A DNA stretch of 64,000 nucleotides from an uncultured Acidobacteriota bacterium (GTDB lineage Bacteria > Acidobacteriota > Blastocatellia > RBC074), in contig CADECP010000007.1 in the NCBI GenBank assembly GCA_902825875.1, positions 62,001 through 126,000 on the forward strand. The letters run 5' to 3'. Below are positions 18,385 to 25,966 of this stretch, piece by piece (position 1 is the stretch's first letter; each line of letters begins with the position of its first letter). A model generated the notes under the pieces. It made no database searches, was not told the DNA's origin, and was given only the letters and a program-made list of their open reading frames with translations. The position numbers were made by a program, and so were the translations under genes.

Positions 18385-20373
18385 TTATTTCATTGATTGC
18401 AATAAAAGCTCAGCCACGTCCATCACCTTCACATCGCGTTCGCCGCGTTTGGCGTTGATGCCGTCTTCCAACATCGTCATGCAAAACGGGCAGCCGACGG
18501 CAACGACATCCGCGCCGGTTTCCAACGCTTGCCGAGCGCGTTCCTGGTTCACGCGCTTGTCTTTTGGTTCTTCGACAAAGCTCATTCCGCCGCCGCCGCC
18601 GCAACAGAATCCCTGTTCGCGGTTCATCTGCATCTCAACAGTTTTCTGCGAAGCGATTTGCACCAACTGCCGAGGGGCTTCGGTCACTCCGTTGTGCCTG
18701 CCCAGATAACACGGGTCGTGAAAAGTCACCGTCTTGTCGGTTTTGCTGACCGAAGAAAGCTTGCCTTCATCCACCAGCTTCGCCAGGAATTCGCTGTGAT
18801 GAAAGACTTCGTAGCTGCCGCCGAATTGCGGGTATTCGTTGCGGAAAGTGTTGAAGCAGTGCGGACACGAAGTAACGATTTTTTTCACGCCATAACCATT
18901 CAGGGTTTCGACGTTGTCTTTGGCCATCATCTCGAACAGGAATTCGTTGCCGATGCGCCGAGCCGGATCGCCCGTGCATTTTTCTTCGCGGCCAAGAATC
19001 GCAAATTTGACTCCGGCTTTTTCCAGCAGTTGCGCCGTAGCGCGAACGACTTTCTGGTTGCGTTCGATCAACGCGCCGCCGCAACCGATCCAAAAGAGAA
19101 CTTCGGCATCACGAGCTTCGGCGATGGTTTTGACGTTCAAACCGTCTGCCCAATCCATCCGCGTTGCCTGAGTTCCACGAAACGGATGCTGCCGCGATTC
19201 CAGCGAAGTCATCGCCTCCTGCATGGTGTCCGGGAAGTCTGATTCTTCCATCACCAGAAAGCGGCGCATATCCACTATCTTCGGCATTTGTTCGATGAAG
19301 ACCGGACAGGCTTCCATACAGGCTCCGCAGGTTGTGCATTGCCACAGGGCATCGGGCGAAGTCGCGGGCATTGAGCCGATGATTGGCGCGGCAAAGTTCC
19401 CATCGCCGCCTCGCGCAAAGTCGCGCAAATCCAGAATGATGTCGCGCGGCGAAAGTTCTTTGCCGACGGTGTTGGCTGGACAGACCGAAGTGCAGCGACC
19501 ACATTCGGTGCAGGAATCGAAATCGGCCAGGTCTTTCCACGTAAAGCCAGCCAGAGTTTTGACGCCCATCGGTTCGCCGGTTTCGGCCAGCTTGTCGAAA
19601 TCCATCGGCTTCAGCGAGCCGCCGCTTGGTTCCAACCGCGAAGTGTAAATGTTCAGCGGCGCGGTCAGAACGTGAAGCATCTTGGTGTAAGGCGCAGCAG
19701 CGATGAAGCCAAAAACAAGCGCCGCGTGCGACCACCAAGTCACAAAATGCAAAGTCGTCAACGCTGATTTGCCCATTGGTTTGGAAACCACGGCGACCAG
19801 ATAGCCAATAGGCGACCAAGCTCCCCACGGATCATCAGTCGCGGCAATTCGCCAGCCTTCCAGCAAAAAACCTGTCAGAGCAATCAACCAGATTGCGCCC
19901 AGAATCAATTCGGCTTCGTCGGTGTAAACCAGTTTTTTCGGCTTCAAGGCCAGCCGTCGCCACAGAGCAATGCTGACTCCGATCAAAACCAGCGCGCCAA
20001 AAATGTCTACAATGAAGGATTGAAAGTAGAGGTAAAACGCGCCCTGCATCAACAGCAATCCGAAGTCGTGATGCACCGCTACCACCGAAGTCGCCACAGT
20101 CAACACGATAAAGCCCGTGTAAATGAAGGTGTGAAATACGACTGCATACTTTTCCCGAATCGTTCGCCGCTGTCCCAGCGCGTGTTTCAACAATCGCTGC
20201 AACCGCTCTTTGGGACGATCAAACCTGTCAGCAGGCAATCCGCGCCGCCAAGCCGAAACTCTGCGATAAAGCCCATAACCCGCAATCGCCAACGAAATGG
20301 CAAACAGCAAATACATCAGCCAAATGTTGCTGATGTTCCAAAGGACTTCGCGTGTTGGGGCAGATTGGGTCAT
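18385..20373 (-). CDS. Membrane-bound ETF-linked Fe-S oxidoreductase (CCG-domain, EMO-like)
   Basis: A 662-residue protein with an N-terminal membrane part of about six helices (to about residue 245) resembling the cytochrome b-like NarI/HdrE type, then two [4Fe-4S] motifs (CTECGRCTSVCP about 286, CTTCGACMEACP about 340), and two CCG domains (SCPHCFNTF about 500, FHDPCYLGRHNG about 550, GFCCGGGGG about 587). Such proteins next to etfAB are proposed ETF:menaquinone oxidoreductases that carry beta-oxidation electrons to the membrane quinone pool. The adjacent etfA and etfB and acyl-CoA dehydrogenases make this role very likely here. Confidence 0.88.
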   Translation of the reverse strand: MTQSAPTREVLWNISNIWLMYLLFAISLAIAGYGLYRRVSAWRRGLPADRFDRPKERLQRLLKHALGQRRTIREKYAVVFHTFIYTGFIVLTVATSVVAVHHDFGLLLMQGAFYLYFQSFIVDIFGALVLIGVSIALWRRLALKPKKLVYTDEAELILGAIWLIALTGFLLEGWRIAATDDPWGAWSPIGYLVAVVSKPMGKSALTTLHFVTWWSHAALVFGFIAAAPYTKMLHVLTAPLNIYTSRLEPSGGSLKPMDFDKLAETGEPMGVKTLAGFTWKDLADFDSCTECGRCTSVCPANTVGKELSPRDIILDLRDFARGGDGNFAAPIIGSMPATSPDALWQCTTCGACMEACPVFIEQMPKIVDMRRFLVMEESDFPDTMQEAMTSLESRQHPFRGTQATRMDWADGLNVKTIAEARDAEVLFWIGCGGALIERNQKVVRATAQLLEKAGVKFAILGREEKCTGDPARRIGNEFLFEMMAKDNVETLNGYGVKKIVTSCPHCFNTFRNEYPQFGGSYEVFHHSEFLAKLVDEGKLSSVSKTDKTVTFHDPCYLGRHNGVTEAPRQLVQIASQKTVEMQMNREQGFCCGGGGGMSFVEEPKDKRVNQERARQALETGADVVAVGCPFCMTMLEDGINAKRGERDVKVMDVAELLLQSMK

Positions 20374-20395
20374 TGCAAGTAATGGCCGGTGCAGT

Positions 20396-20467
20396 ACGGG
20401 GAGCGTAAGCGACCTGAGCCTCCCGAAATTTACACATCCGATGCAGCAGGTCGCTTACGCTCCCCGT
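20396..20467. repeat. Perfect 21-base inverted repeat, ACGGGGAGCGTAAGCGACCTG family
   Basis: Arms 20396-20416 and 20447-20467 are exactly complementary over 21 bases around a 30-base loop. It lies inside the etf operon, begins 23 bases upstream of the Fe-S oxidoreductase start and supplies the etfA stop codon (20455-20457). It could stall or protect mRNA between the two genes. Confidence 0.92.
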
Positions 20468-21429
20468 TCCGCATCTTTCAATTTCTCTTTCAACAGCGGA
20501 ATGACTTTCTTGTAATCCTCGACAATGCCGAAGCTGCAATGTTTGAAGATCGGCGCGTCGGCATCAATGTTGATGGCGGCGACGATTTTGGAATCGGACA
20601 TTCCGGCCAGATGCTGACTAGCTCCGCGAATGGCGACGGCCAGATAAAGTCCTGGAGCGACTTTCTTGCCCGTTTGCCCGACCTGCCACGTTGGAGGACA
20701 CCATCCCGAATCGCACGCCGCGCGCGAAGCCGCATTCATTCCGCCCAGCATCGTTGCCAATTCTTTCAAGCCTTCAAAGCCTTCTGGCCCGCCAAGCCCA
20801 CGCCCGCCGGAAACAATGATGCGAGCATCTTCCAGCCTGGCTTCGCCGGTTGATTCAGACTTACGCTCAACGATCTTGGTCGTCGCGGCTGGAATCGTGA
20901 CCGAAGTCGCTGCAACCGTAGCCACTGACGAGGACACCGAAGCCGGAACTTCAAACGCGCGCGCTCTGAGCCAGACGACGGCGGGCGAACGTTTCAATTG
21001 AATGGTCGCCATGGCTTTGCCGCCGTACACGGCTCGTTGAACGCGAATCGCGCCGCCTTCAACCGCGAGCGAAACTCCGTCGCCGACTGCGCTGCCGCCG
21101 AGTCGGTGCGCCAATCGGGGGGCAAGTTCCTGGCTGTAAGTGTCGTTGCTGAGCAGCACAGCGGCGGGCGAAATGCGTTTGCATAGTTCGGTCAGCGCAG
21201 CCAGACAAGCTTCGGGCTGATATTCGGCAAGCTCAGCTTGATCGGCTGAAACGACTGCGTCGGCCACGGCGGCCAGCGAAGTGTTCAGCATGGGATTGTG
21301 TTCGCCGATGACAATCGCGTGAAGTTTTGCGCCAAGCTGATCCGCCAAACGGCGACCAGCTCCGGCCACGCCCTGTGCCGCGCGGTCGTACCCGGCGGCA
21401 GAAAATAAAGTGATGATGACGTTACTCAT
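20455..21429 (-). CDS. etfA: Electron transfer flavoprotein subunit alpha
   Basis: A 324-residue FAD-binding ETF subunit. The C-terminal FAD domain is clear: SGGRGLGGPEGFEGLKELA at about 220-238, then VGQTGKKVAPGLYLAVAIRGASQH and INIDADAPIFKHCSFGIVED. It accepts electrons from the acyl-CoA dehydrogenases and passes them to the membrane Fe-S protein downstream. Normally it directly follows etfB; here three foreign-looking genes separate them. The start ATG (21429) lies inside the end of the GIY-YIG gene, an 8-base overlap. The last residues (AERGA) and the stop are in a repeat arm. Confidence 0.95.
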   Translation of the reverse strand: MSNVIITLFSAAGYDRAAQGVAGAGRRLADQLGAKLHAIVIGEHNPMLNTSLAAVADAVVSADQAELAEYQPEACLAALTELCKRISPAAVLLSNDTYSQELAPRLAHRLGGSAVGDGVSLAVEGGAIRVQRAVYGGKAMATIQLKRSPAVVWLRARAFEVPASVSSSVATVAATSVTIPAATTKIVERKSESTGEARLEDARIIVSGGRGLGGPEGFEGLKELATMLGGMNAASRAACDSGWCPPTWQVGQTGKKVAPGLYLAVAIRGASQHLAGMSDSKIVAAINIDADAPIFKHCSFGIVEDYKKVIPLLKEKLKDAERGA

Positions 21430-21805
21430 AATCTTGTTCGTCCCTTGCCCGATCCGCAGCCAGGCGGTTTTCGGCAATCATTCGCAACCGCTGCTCTTTG
21501 GTTTTCTTCGGTTCGTTGTAACCTTGCTCGCTGTATGGTTGTAGCTTTTCCAGCCAGAGGTCTTCCAGTTGCTCCAGGTCTTCGCGGTAATCGTGCAGCG
21601 GGTCGCTGACCGGAGTCAGTTCGTCCAGAATCTCGAACGCGAATTTGTCCGCGCCAAATTCATTCCATTCGGTTTGCAGCTTCAGGTTCTTGTGGCTGCC
21701 CATTCGTAGCTCAAGCCTGTGGCGATTGAAAATGCCCGGCAGATTCAGCGCCGAACCGACGAACATTTTCTCGTTGGCCATGTTGCGAATCTGGAACACG
21801 CCCAT
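21422..21805 (-). CDS. GIY-YIG nuclease-like protein, N-terminus uncertain
   Basis: Encodes 127 residues from the first ATG. GVFQIRNMANEKMFVGSALNL is a GIY-YIG-like core with FQI in place of the first YxI, followed by RHRLELRMGSHKN, EWNEFGADKFAFEIL and a terminal helical region with LWLEKLQPY. The family resembles homing-type or stand-alone GIY-YIG endonucleases. The same frame stays open 17 codons upstream and encodes a plausible family N-terminus (KALKKEYQQGHTP) but has no ATG, GTG or TTG before a stop, so the gene is either N-terminally truncated or uses an unusual start. It overlaps etfA by 8 bases. Confidence 0.7.
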   Translation of the reverse strand: MGVFQIRNMANEKMFVGSALNLPGIFNRHRLELRMGSHKNLKLQTEWNEFGADKFAFEILDELTPVSDPLHDYREDLEQLEDLWLEKLQPYSEQGYNEPKKTKEQRLRMIAENRLAADRARDEQDYE

Positions 21806-21886
21806 CGGCGTGTGTCCTTGCTGATATTCTTTTTTCAGAGCTTTGTGTTCGCTATTGATAAATCACACTCCCTACCAGTTTTCGTA

Positions 21887-22387
21887 TCAAACATCCGGGG
21901 AATCTTGGTAAACCAGTTTCCCGTTTTGTCGTGCCCAGCTTTCAGGAAAACCAACGTGCGAAATTGTGTTGCGGCTTCGATCAAGCTGACGAATCGTTTC
22001 ATTCAGCAACACCTTTGGTTCGATTTCGTAAATGCGCTTCACTCGAATCTGATTCGCGCGGTAAAAGACAGCAAAGTAAATCTTGCTGTTTCTTGTGATT
22101 CGTTCCAGCGATTCGCGGCGCTTTTCGGGTGGCTCTTTGAACATTCTGTCCAACTGCCCTGAACCGCCTTCTTTGCAGGACAGATATTCAAACTTGATCG
22201 AAGCATCGCTGGGATCACAGGCATCTGCATCGCGCTTTGAACTAATCAACTGGTGTCCCAACAAATCAGCGACGATCATTTCCTTGACCAAGCCAGGTTG
22301 CAACAGGTTCGGGATGCCGATTAAAGCCGCAAGCTCCTGAGCTTTTCCGACCAAAGCAATGATCTGTTTGATAACTTCACGTTTCAT
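21887..22387 (-). CDS. Putative type II restriction endonuclease partner of the adjacent methyltransferase
   Basis: Encodes 166 residues, more A+T-rich than etfA and etfB. The context is decisive: it overlaps the methyltransferase gene by 4 bases (ATGA at 22384-22387), the usual arrangement of a compact type II system. A candidate metal-binding region is DADACDPSDASIKFEYLSCK at about 53-72, with acidic residues, Glu67 and Lys72 spaced loosely like a PD-(D/E)xK site. I do not recognise a named enzyme or its site. If the assignment is right it cuts unmodified DNA at the methyltransferase's target. Confidence 0.62.
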   Translation of the reverse strand: MKREVIKQIIALVGKAQELAALIGIPNLLQPGLVKEMIVADLLGHQLISSKRDADACDPSDASIKFEYLSCKEGGSGQLDRMFKEPPEKRRESLERITRNSKIYFAVFYRANQIRVKRIYEIEPKVLLNETIRQLDRSRNTISHVGFPESWARQNGKLVYQDSPDV

Positions 22388-23181
22388 TTTGAAAAAAGCA
22401 ACGATGCTTCTTCGCGTCGAACTTTATTGAGCCGTCGTTTCGCCAGTTCTATGTACTCCGGGTTGATTTCAAAACCCATATATTGTCTGCCAAGCTTTTC
22501 ACACACAGCCAAAACCGTGCCAACTCCGCAAAAAGGATCAAGCACCAAGTCGCCAGGACTGGAACTCGCTTTGACCAAACGCTCCATTAGTTTGAGCGGT
22601 TTTTGAATCGTGTGCAGCACGTCGCGGCTCAACAGTTCATGCGATTTGTAAGTAAGCTGTTTTATGTCTCCCCAAACATCGCCAGGGTTTTTGCCATTTT
22701 CGTTGAACTTGGTGCCAGCGTAAGTGCCATTTTTGACCGAAGGAACTTTCTCGCATCTCAACCGGTGTTCAAGCTCGACTAACTGCGGAACGCGAATATC
22801 GTCCAGGTTGAACACTGCCGGACGCTCGCCTTTCACAAAGTAACAAATGATGTCGTAATTGTTCGTGAAGTTCAGACGCCCCTGCGCCAGCCGACTAGGC
22901 TGATACCAGACAAGTTTCGATTTCAGGTTCAGAAACGGACGGTAATCAATGAAATCAACGCAATCAGGTTTTCCGAACAAATACAGCGCGCCGCCGGGTT
23001 TCAGTTTTTCGGAAAAGACTTCGATCAGTTTCAGGTTGAATTCCTGAATGTTCGGAATGTTGTCCCATTGATCGGCGTTTATTCCGTAAGGGCCATCGCA
23101 AACGATCAAATCCACAGACTCAGCATCAACCTTGTGGATGAGTTCCAAAGCATCACCTTTGTAAATTTTATTTGCCTGCAT
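22384..23181 (-). CDS. DNA methyltransferase, class beta (N4-cytosine/N6-adenine)
   Basis: A 265-residue enzyme with the catalytic motif first (CDGPYG at 28-33, a DGPY variant of (D/N/S)PP(Y/F)) and the SAM-binding motif near the C-terminus (DPFCGVGTVLAV at 215-226), the class beta order. IQKPLKLMERLVKASS before the latter is typical. It modifies an exocyclic amino group in a short DNA site and protects it from the endonuclease encoded next. It begins 5 bases after the etfB stop, so it is probably expressed from the etfB promoter. Confidence 0.9.
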   Translation of the reverse strand: MQANKIYKGDALELIHKVDAESVDLIVCDGPYGINADQWDNIPNIQEFNLKLIEVFSEKLKPGGALYLFGKPDCVDFIDYRPFLNLKSKLVWYQPSRLAQGRLNFTNNYDIICYFVKGERPAVFNLDDIRVPQLVELEHRLRCEKVPSVKNGTYAGTKFNENGKNPGDVWGDIKQLTYKSHELLSRDVLHTIQKPLKLMERLVKASSSPGDLVLDPFCGVGTVLAVCEKLGRQYMGFEINPEYIELAKRRLNKVRREEASLLFSK

Positions 23182-23185
23182 AAAG

Positions 23186-23995
23186 CTACAAAGCGCGGGT
23201 TACGGCAGCAATCTTCCGCGCCAGTTGTTCGACTTTTTCATCCAGCGTGTCGCCGGTGACAAATTCGCAGTTGATGTCTTTGACCGGAATGGCCAGTTCG
23301 ACGATTTCGTAATAGCTGCCGCCCGCGCGGATTTCAGCGGCGTTCACGCCAAGTTCATCCAGCGAAAATTTTGTGATTGGTTGCCGCGAAGACATCATAA
23401 TGTCGCGGGTTTTCGGAATGCGCGGGACGTTTTGGTCGTTGTTGGTGACGGTGACGACCAGCGGCATTTGTGCTTCGACACGTTCCCAACCGTTGTCGGT
23501 TTGGCGTTTGAGCAAAAGGCCACCGCCGTTTTTTTCCAGACTGTCCACCAACGAAACCGATGCGATGCCGAGTTCTTCGGCCAGCAATCCTCCGGTTTGA
23601 CCCACGCCCCAATCGCCGGATTCGCGTCCGACCATTACCAAATCAAAGCTGCCGAGTTTGCGAATCGCTGCAGCCAGCACTTGCGCGACAGCCAGCGGAT
23701 CAGGATTTGCGGCTCCGTCGTTTGTGACCAGCACGGCGCTATCGGCCTTCATCGCCAGAGCTTTGCGAAGCGAATCTTCGGCGCTGTCGGCTCCGAAAAT
23801 CAGCGCAGTGATCTTGGCGTCGGGGGCGGATTTTTCGCGGAACTGCAGAGCCGTTTCCAGCGCGTTTTCGCAAAAGATGTTTGTGACCAGGTTGGCATTG
23901 CCGCGAATGGCTTCGCGTTTTTCGGCGTCCACGCGGAAATCGCGGACAGGAATCTCAGGGTCCAGAATCTGTTTCAGACAGACGATGATGTTCAT
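23186..23995 (-). CDS. etfB: Electron transfer flavoprotein subunit beta
   Basis: A 269-residue AMP-binding ETF subunit. Seen: MNIIVCLKQILDPE at the start, ENALETALQF, VLVTNDGAANPDPLAVAQVLAAAI, the GRESGDWGVGQTGGLLAEELG segment and PLVVTVTNNDQNVPRIPKTRDIMMSSR, all family signatures. It is the first gene of the minus-strand operon and has a promoter with an overlapping TetR-type operator. Its usual partner etfA lies 1.76 kb downstream beyond an inserted methyltransferase-endonuclease-GIY-YIG cassette. Confidence 0.95.
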   Translation of the reverse strand: MNIIVCLKQILDPEIPVRDFRVDAEKREAIRGNANLVTNIFCENALETALQFREKSAPDAKITALIFGADSAEDSLRKALAMKADSAVLVTNDGAANPDPLAVAQVLAAAIRKLGSFDLVMVGRESGDWGVGQTGGLLAEELGIASVSLVDSLEKNGGGLLLKRQTDNGWERVEAQMPLVVTVTNNDQNVPRIPKTRDIMMSSRQPITKFSLDELGVNAAEIRAGGSYYEIVELAIPVKDINCEFVTGDTLDEKVEQLARKIAAVTRAL

Positions 23996-24054
23996 AAATG
24001 ACGTTTTGCTTTTGAAGAGAATTGGCGCATAAAATGCCCGCGCCGTTGATTAAC

Positions 24055-24068
24055 TTACCGAGCGGTCA
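24055..24068 (-). promoter_or_regulatory. TetR-family type operator before etfB
   Basis: TTACCGAGCGGTCA (plus strand) is a near-perfect palindrome of the form T-N-ACCG-NN-CGGT-N-A, the shape bound by TetR-family repressors that sense acyl-CoA, such as FadR/PsrA-like regulators. It touches the -10 box of the etfB promoter, so binding would block transcription. No tetR gene is in the window. It also lies 58 bases before the divergent dehalogenase start. Confidence 0.65.
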
Positions 24069-24097
24069 GTCTATTCTCCGCTTAAAGATACTGTCAA
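24068..24097 (-). promoter_or_regulatory. Sigma70-like promoter of the etfB operon
   Basis: Read on the minus strand: TTGACA (24097-24092), an 18-base spacer, then TAGACT (24073-24068). A perfect -35 and a four-of-six -10 lead into the etfB leader. The operator at 24055-24068 overlaps the last base of the -10 box. Confidence 0.6.
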
Positions 24098-24125
24098 GTT
24101 TTGCTCAAGTTCGAAAGAGGATTCA

Positions 24126-25052
24126 ATGATGCAAGTACTGCGAACACCTGACGAACGTTTCGTCAATCTGGCCGGATACAACTTCGCGCCGCATTACGTC
24201 GAAGTCACTTATCAAAACACCCCGCTGCGAGTGCATTACCTGGACGAAGGGCCGCGCCCGAATAATCCGGATGCTGCGCCGGTTTTGTTGATGCACGGCG
24301 AGCCTTCTTGGTGTTACCTGTACCGAAAGATGATTCCGATTCTGGTTGCTGCGGGTCATCGTGTAATCGCGCCGGACCTGATTGGGTTTGGGCGTTCGGA
24401 CAAATTGGCCGCGCGCGAAGATTACAGTTACCAATTTCACGTGGACACGATGACGGCGTTTGCCGAATCGCTTGATCTGCAAAACATCACCTTCTTTGGT
24501 CAGGATTGGGGCGGCTTGATCGGCTTGCGGATCGTGGCTGAAAACCCGGATCGCTTTGCGCGAATTGTTGTCGGCAACACCGGCTTGCCGACGGGCGACC
24601 ATCCGGCGACTGAAGCCTTTCTGCGCTGGCAGCACTATTCGCAGACGGTCGAAAACTTTCACGTCGGTGGCATTATCAAAGGCGGTTGCGTGACCGAACT
24701 CGCGCCGGAAGTGATCGAAGCCTACAACGCGCCGTTCCCAGACGACTCGTACAAAGCCGGAGCGCGCCAGTTTCCGTTGCTGGTTCCGACTCGCCCGGAT
24801 GATCCGGCGGCAGAGCCGAACCGAAAGGCTTGGGAATCGCTACGGCAATGGCAGAAACCTCTGCTGACGACTTTCAGCGATGGCGATGCAGTGACTCGCG
24901 GCGGAGAAAAAGTCTTTCAAAAATTGGTTCCCGGCGCGGCTGGCCAACCGCACACGATCATTGCCGGAGGCGGTCATTTTTTGCAGGAAGACAAAGGAGA
25001 AGAATTGGCCAAAATCATCGTTGATTTCATCGCGCGAACATCAAATCAGTAA
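24126..25052 (+). CDS. Haloalkane dehalogenase (HLD-I type alpha/beta hydrolase)
   Basis: A 308-residue alpha/beta hydrolase that would hydrolyse a carbon-halogen bond to an alcohol and halide. Features: HGEPSWCYLYRKM at 57-69 (oxyanion hole and halide side), DLIGFGRSDK at 84-93, nucleophile Asp127 followed by the halide-binding Trp128 in GQDWGG, catalytic acid in FSDGD (Asp252 or Asp254) and His284 in GGGHFLQED. This set distinguishes dehalogenases from epoxide hydrolases. It is divergent from etfB and shares the spacer containing the TetR-type operator, so the two may be co-regulated. The natural substrate is unknown. Confidence 0.85.
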   Translation: MMQVLRTPDERFVNLAGYNFAPHYVEVTYQNTPLRVHYLDEGPRPNNPDAAPVLLMHGEPSWCYLYRKMIPILVAAGHRVIAPDLIGFGRSDKLAAREDYSYQFHVDTMTAFAESLDLQNITFFGQDWGGLIGLRIVAENPDRFARIVVGNTGLPTGDHPATEAFLRWQHYSQTVENFHVGGIIKGGCVTELAPEVIEAYNAPFPDDSYKAGARQFPLLVPTRPDDPAAEPNRKAWESLRQWQKPLLTTFSDGDAVTRGGEKVFQKLVPGAAGQPHTIIAGGGHFLQEDKGEELAKIIVDFIARTSNQ

Positions 25053-25112
25053 CCGTCGTGTCGCGCAGTTCGTCAAACCATTCTCAAACCCAAACCAAGT
25101 TGAGGTGAATTT

Positions 25113-25856
25113 ATGCGAATCAAACATGTGCTTTCGCTGCTGATGGCAATGCTGCTTTCTATTACGGCAGCGGCTCAAAGCAAAGCTGACCAATCCAATC
25201 AATTGACCAACGCCGAGAAAAAAGCTGGCTGGAAGTTGTTGTTCGACGGTCAGACGCTGACCGGCTGGCGCGGCTTTCACAACCAGCAAGTGCCTGAAGG
25301 TTGGGGCGTGGCCGACGGCTGCATCACCAAAGTCAAAACCGGCGGCACGACAAAAACCGGCGGCGATTTGATTACGGCGGATCAGTTTGAAAACTTCGAG
25401 TTTTCGGTGGAATGGAAACTGGAAAAAGGCGGCAACAGCGGCATCAAATATCTGGTGTCGGAAAGTTTGCCGCCGACCGGACGTTCGGGCGTCAGTTTTG
25501 AATATCAGGTGCTGGACGATGACAACCATCCCGACGCCAAACAAGGCATCGCGGGCAATCGCACTGCCGGTTCGCTGTACGATTTGATCGCGGCCAGCAA
25601 AGACAAGAAGGTCAACCCTCCCGGCGAATTCAATCACAGCCGCATCGTCGTCAAAGGCAATCACATCGAACACTGGCTGAACGGCATCAAAGTTGTCGAA
25701 TTCGACCGCAGCAGTGACTCTTACAAACAGCGCGTCGCCGAAAGCAAATTCAAAAACACGAAAGGCTTTGGCGAAGCTAAACAAGGACACATTTTGTTGC
25801 AGGATCACAGCGACGCCGTCTGGTATCGCAACATCAAGATTCGTGCGTTGAAGTAA
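25113..25856 (+). CDS. Exported DUF1080 domain protein (3-keto-disaccharide hydrolase type)
   Basis: A 247-residue protein with a signal peptide (MRIKHVLSLLMAMLLSITAA) and one DUF1080 beta-sandwich: WKLLFDGQTLTGWRGF, FSVEWKLEKGGNSGIKYLV, FEYQVLDDDNHPD, NHSRIVVKGNHIEHWLNGIKV, GHILLQDHSDAVWYRNIKIR. Members include 3-keto-glycoside hydrolases and laminarinase-like folds, so extracellular or periplasmic glycan breakdown is likely. A GAGGTGA ribosome site precedes the ATG. Just past its stop starts a repeat island shared with the convergent gene. Confidence 0.88.
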   Translation: MRIKHVLSLLMAMLLSITAAAQSKADQSNQLTNAEKKAGWKLLFDGQTLTGWRGFHNQQVPEGWGVADGCITKVKTGGTTKTGGDLITADQFENFEFSVEWKLEKGGNSGIKYLVSESLPPTGRSGVSFEYQVLDDDNHPDAKQGIAGNRTAGSLYDLIAASKDKKVNPPGEFNHSRIVVKGNHIEHWLNGIKVVEFDRSSDSYKQRVAESKFKNTKGFGEAKQGHILLQDHSDAVWYRNIKIRALK

Positions 25857-25860
25857 CTCT

Positions 25861-25966
25861 TGAGATTGAGAGAGGGAGAGAAAGAGAGACTGAGGGACGA
25901 AAAGCTCTGGCGTTTGCCGCTTATTTCCCGCCATCACTCTTTCTCTCAATCACTCCCTCTCAGTTG
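25861..25966. repeat. Quasi-palindromic island, GATTGAGAGAGGGAG family
   Basis: Purine words (GATTGAGAGAGGGAGAGAAA) on the left and their pyrimidine complements (CTCTTTCTCTCAATCACTCC) on the right. It lies between convergent genes and contains the TGA stop (25950-25952) and last codons of the minus-strand membrane protein. Confidence 0.87.

Noticed and set aside
21400..23200. Attachment-site-like direct repeats flanking the restriction cassette
   Set aside because: Reading both junctions I found no convincing direct repeat; the joints look like gene overlaps.
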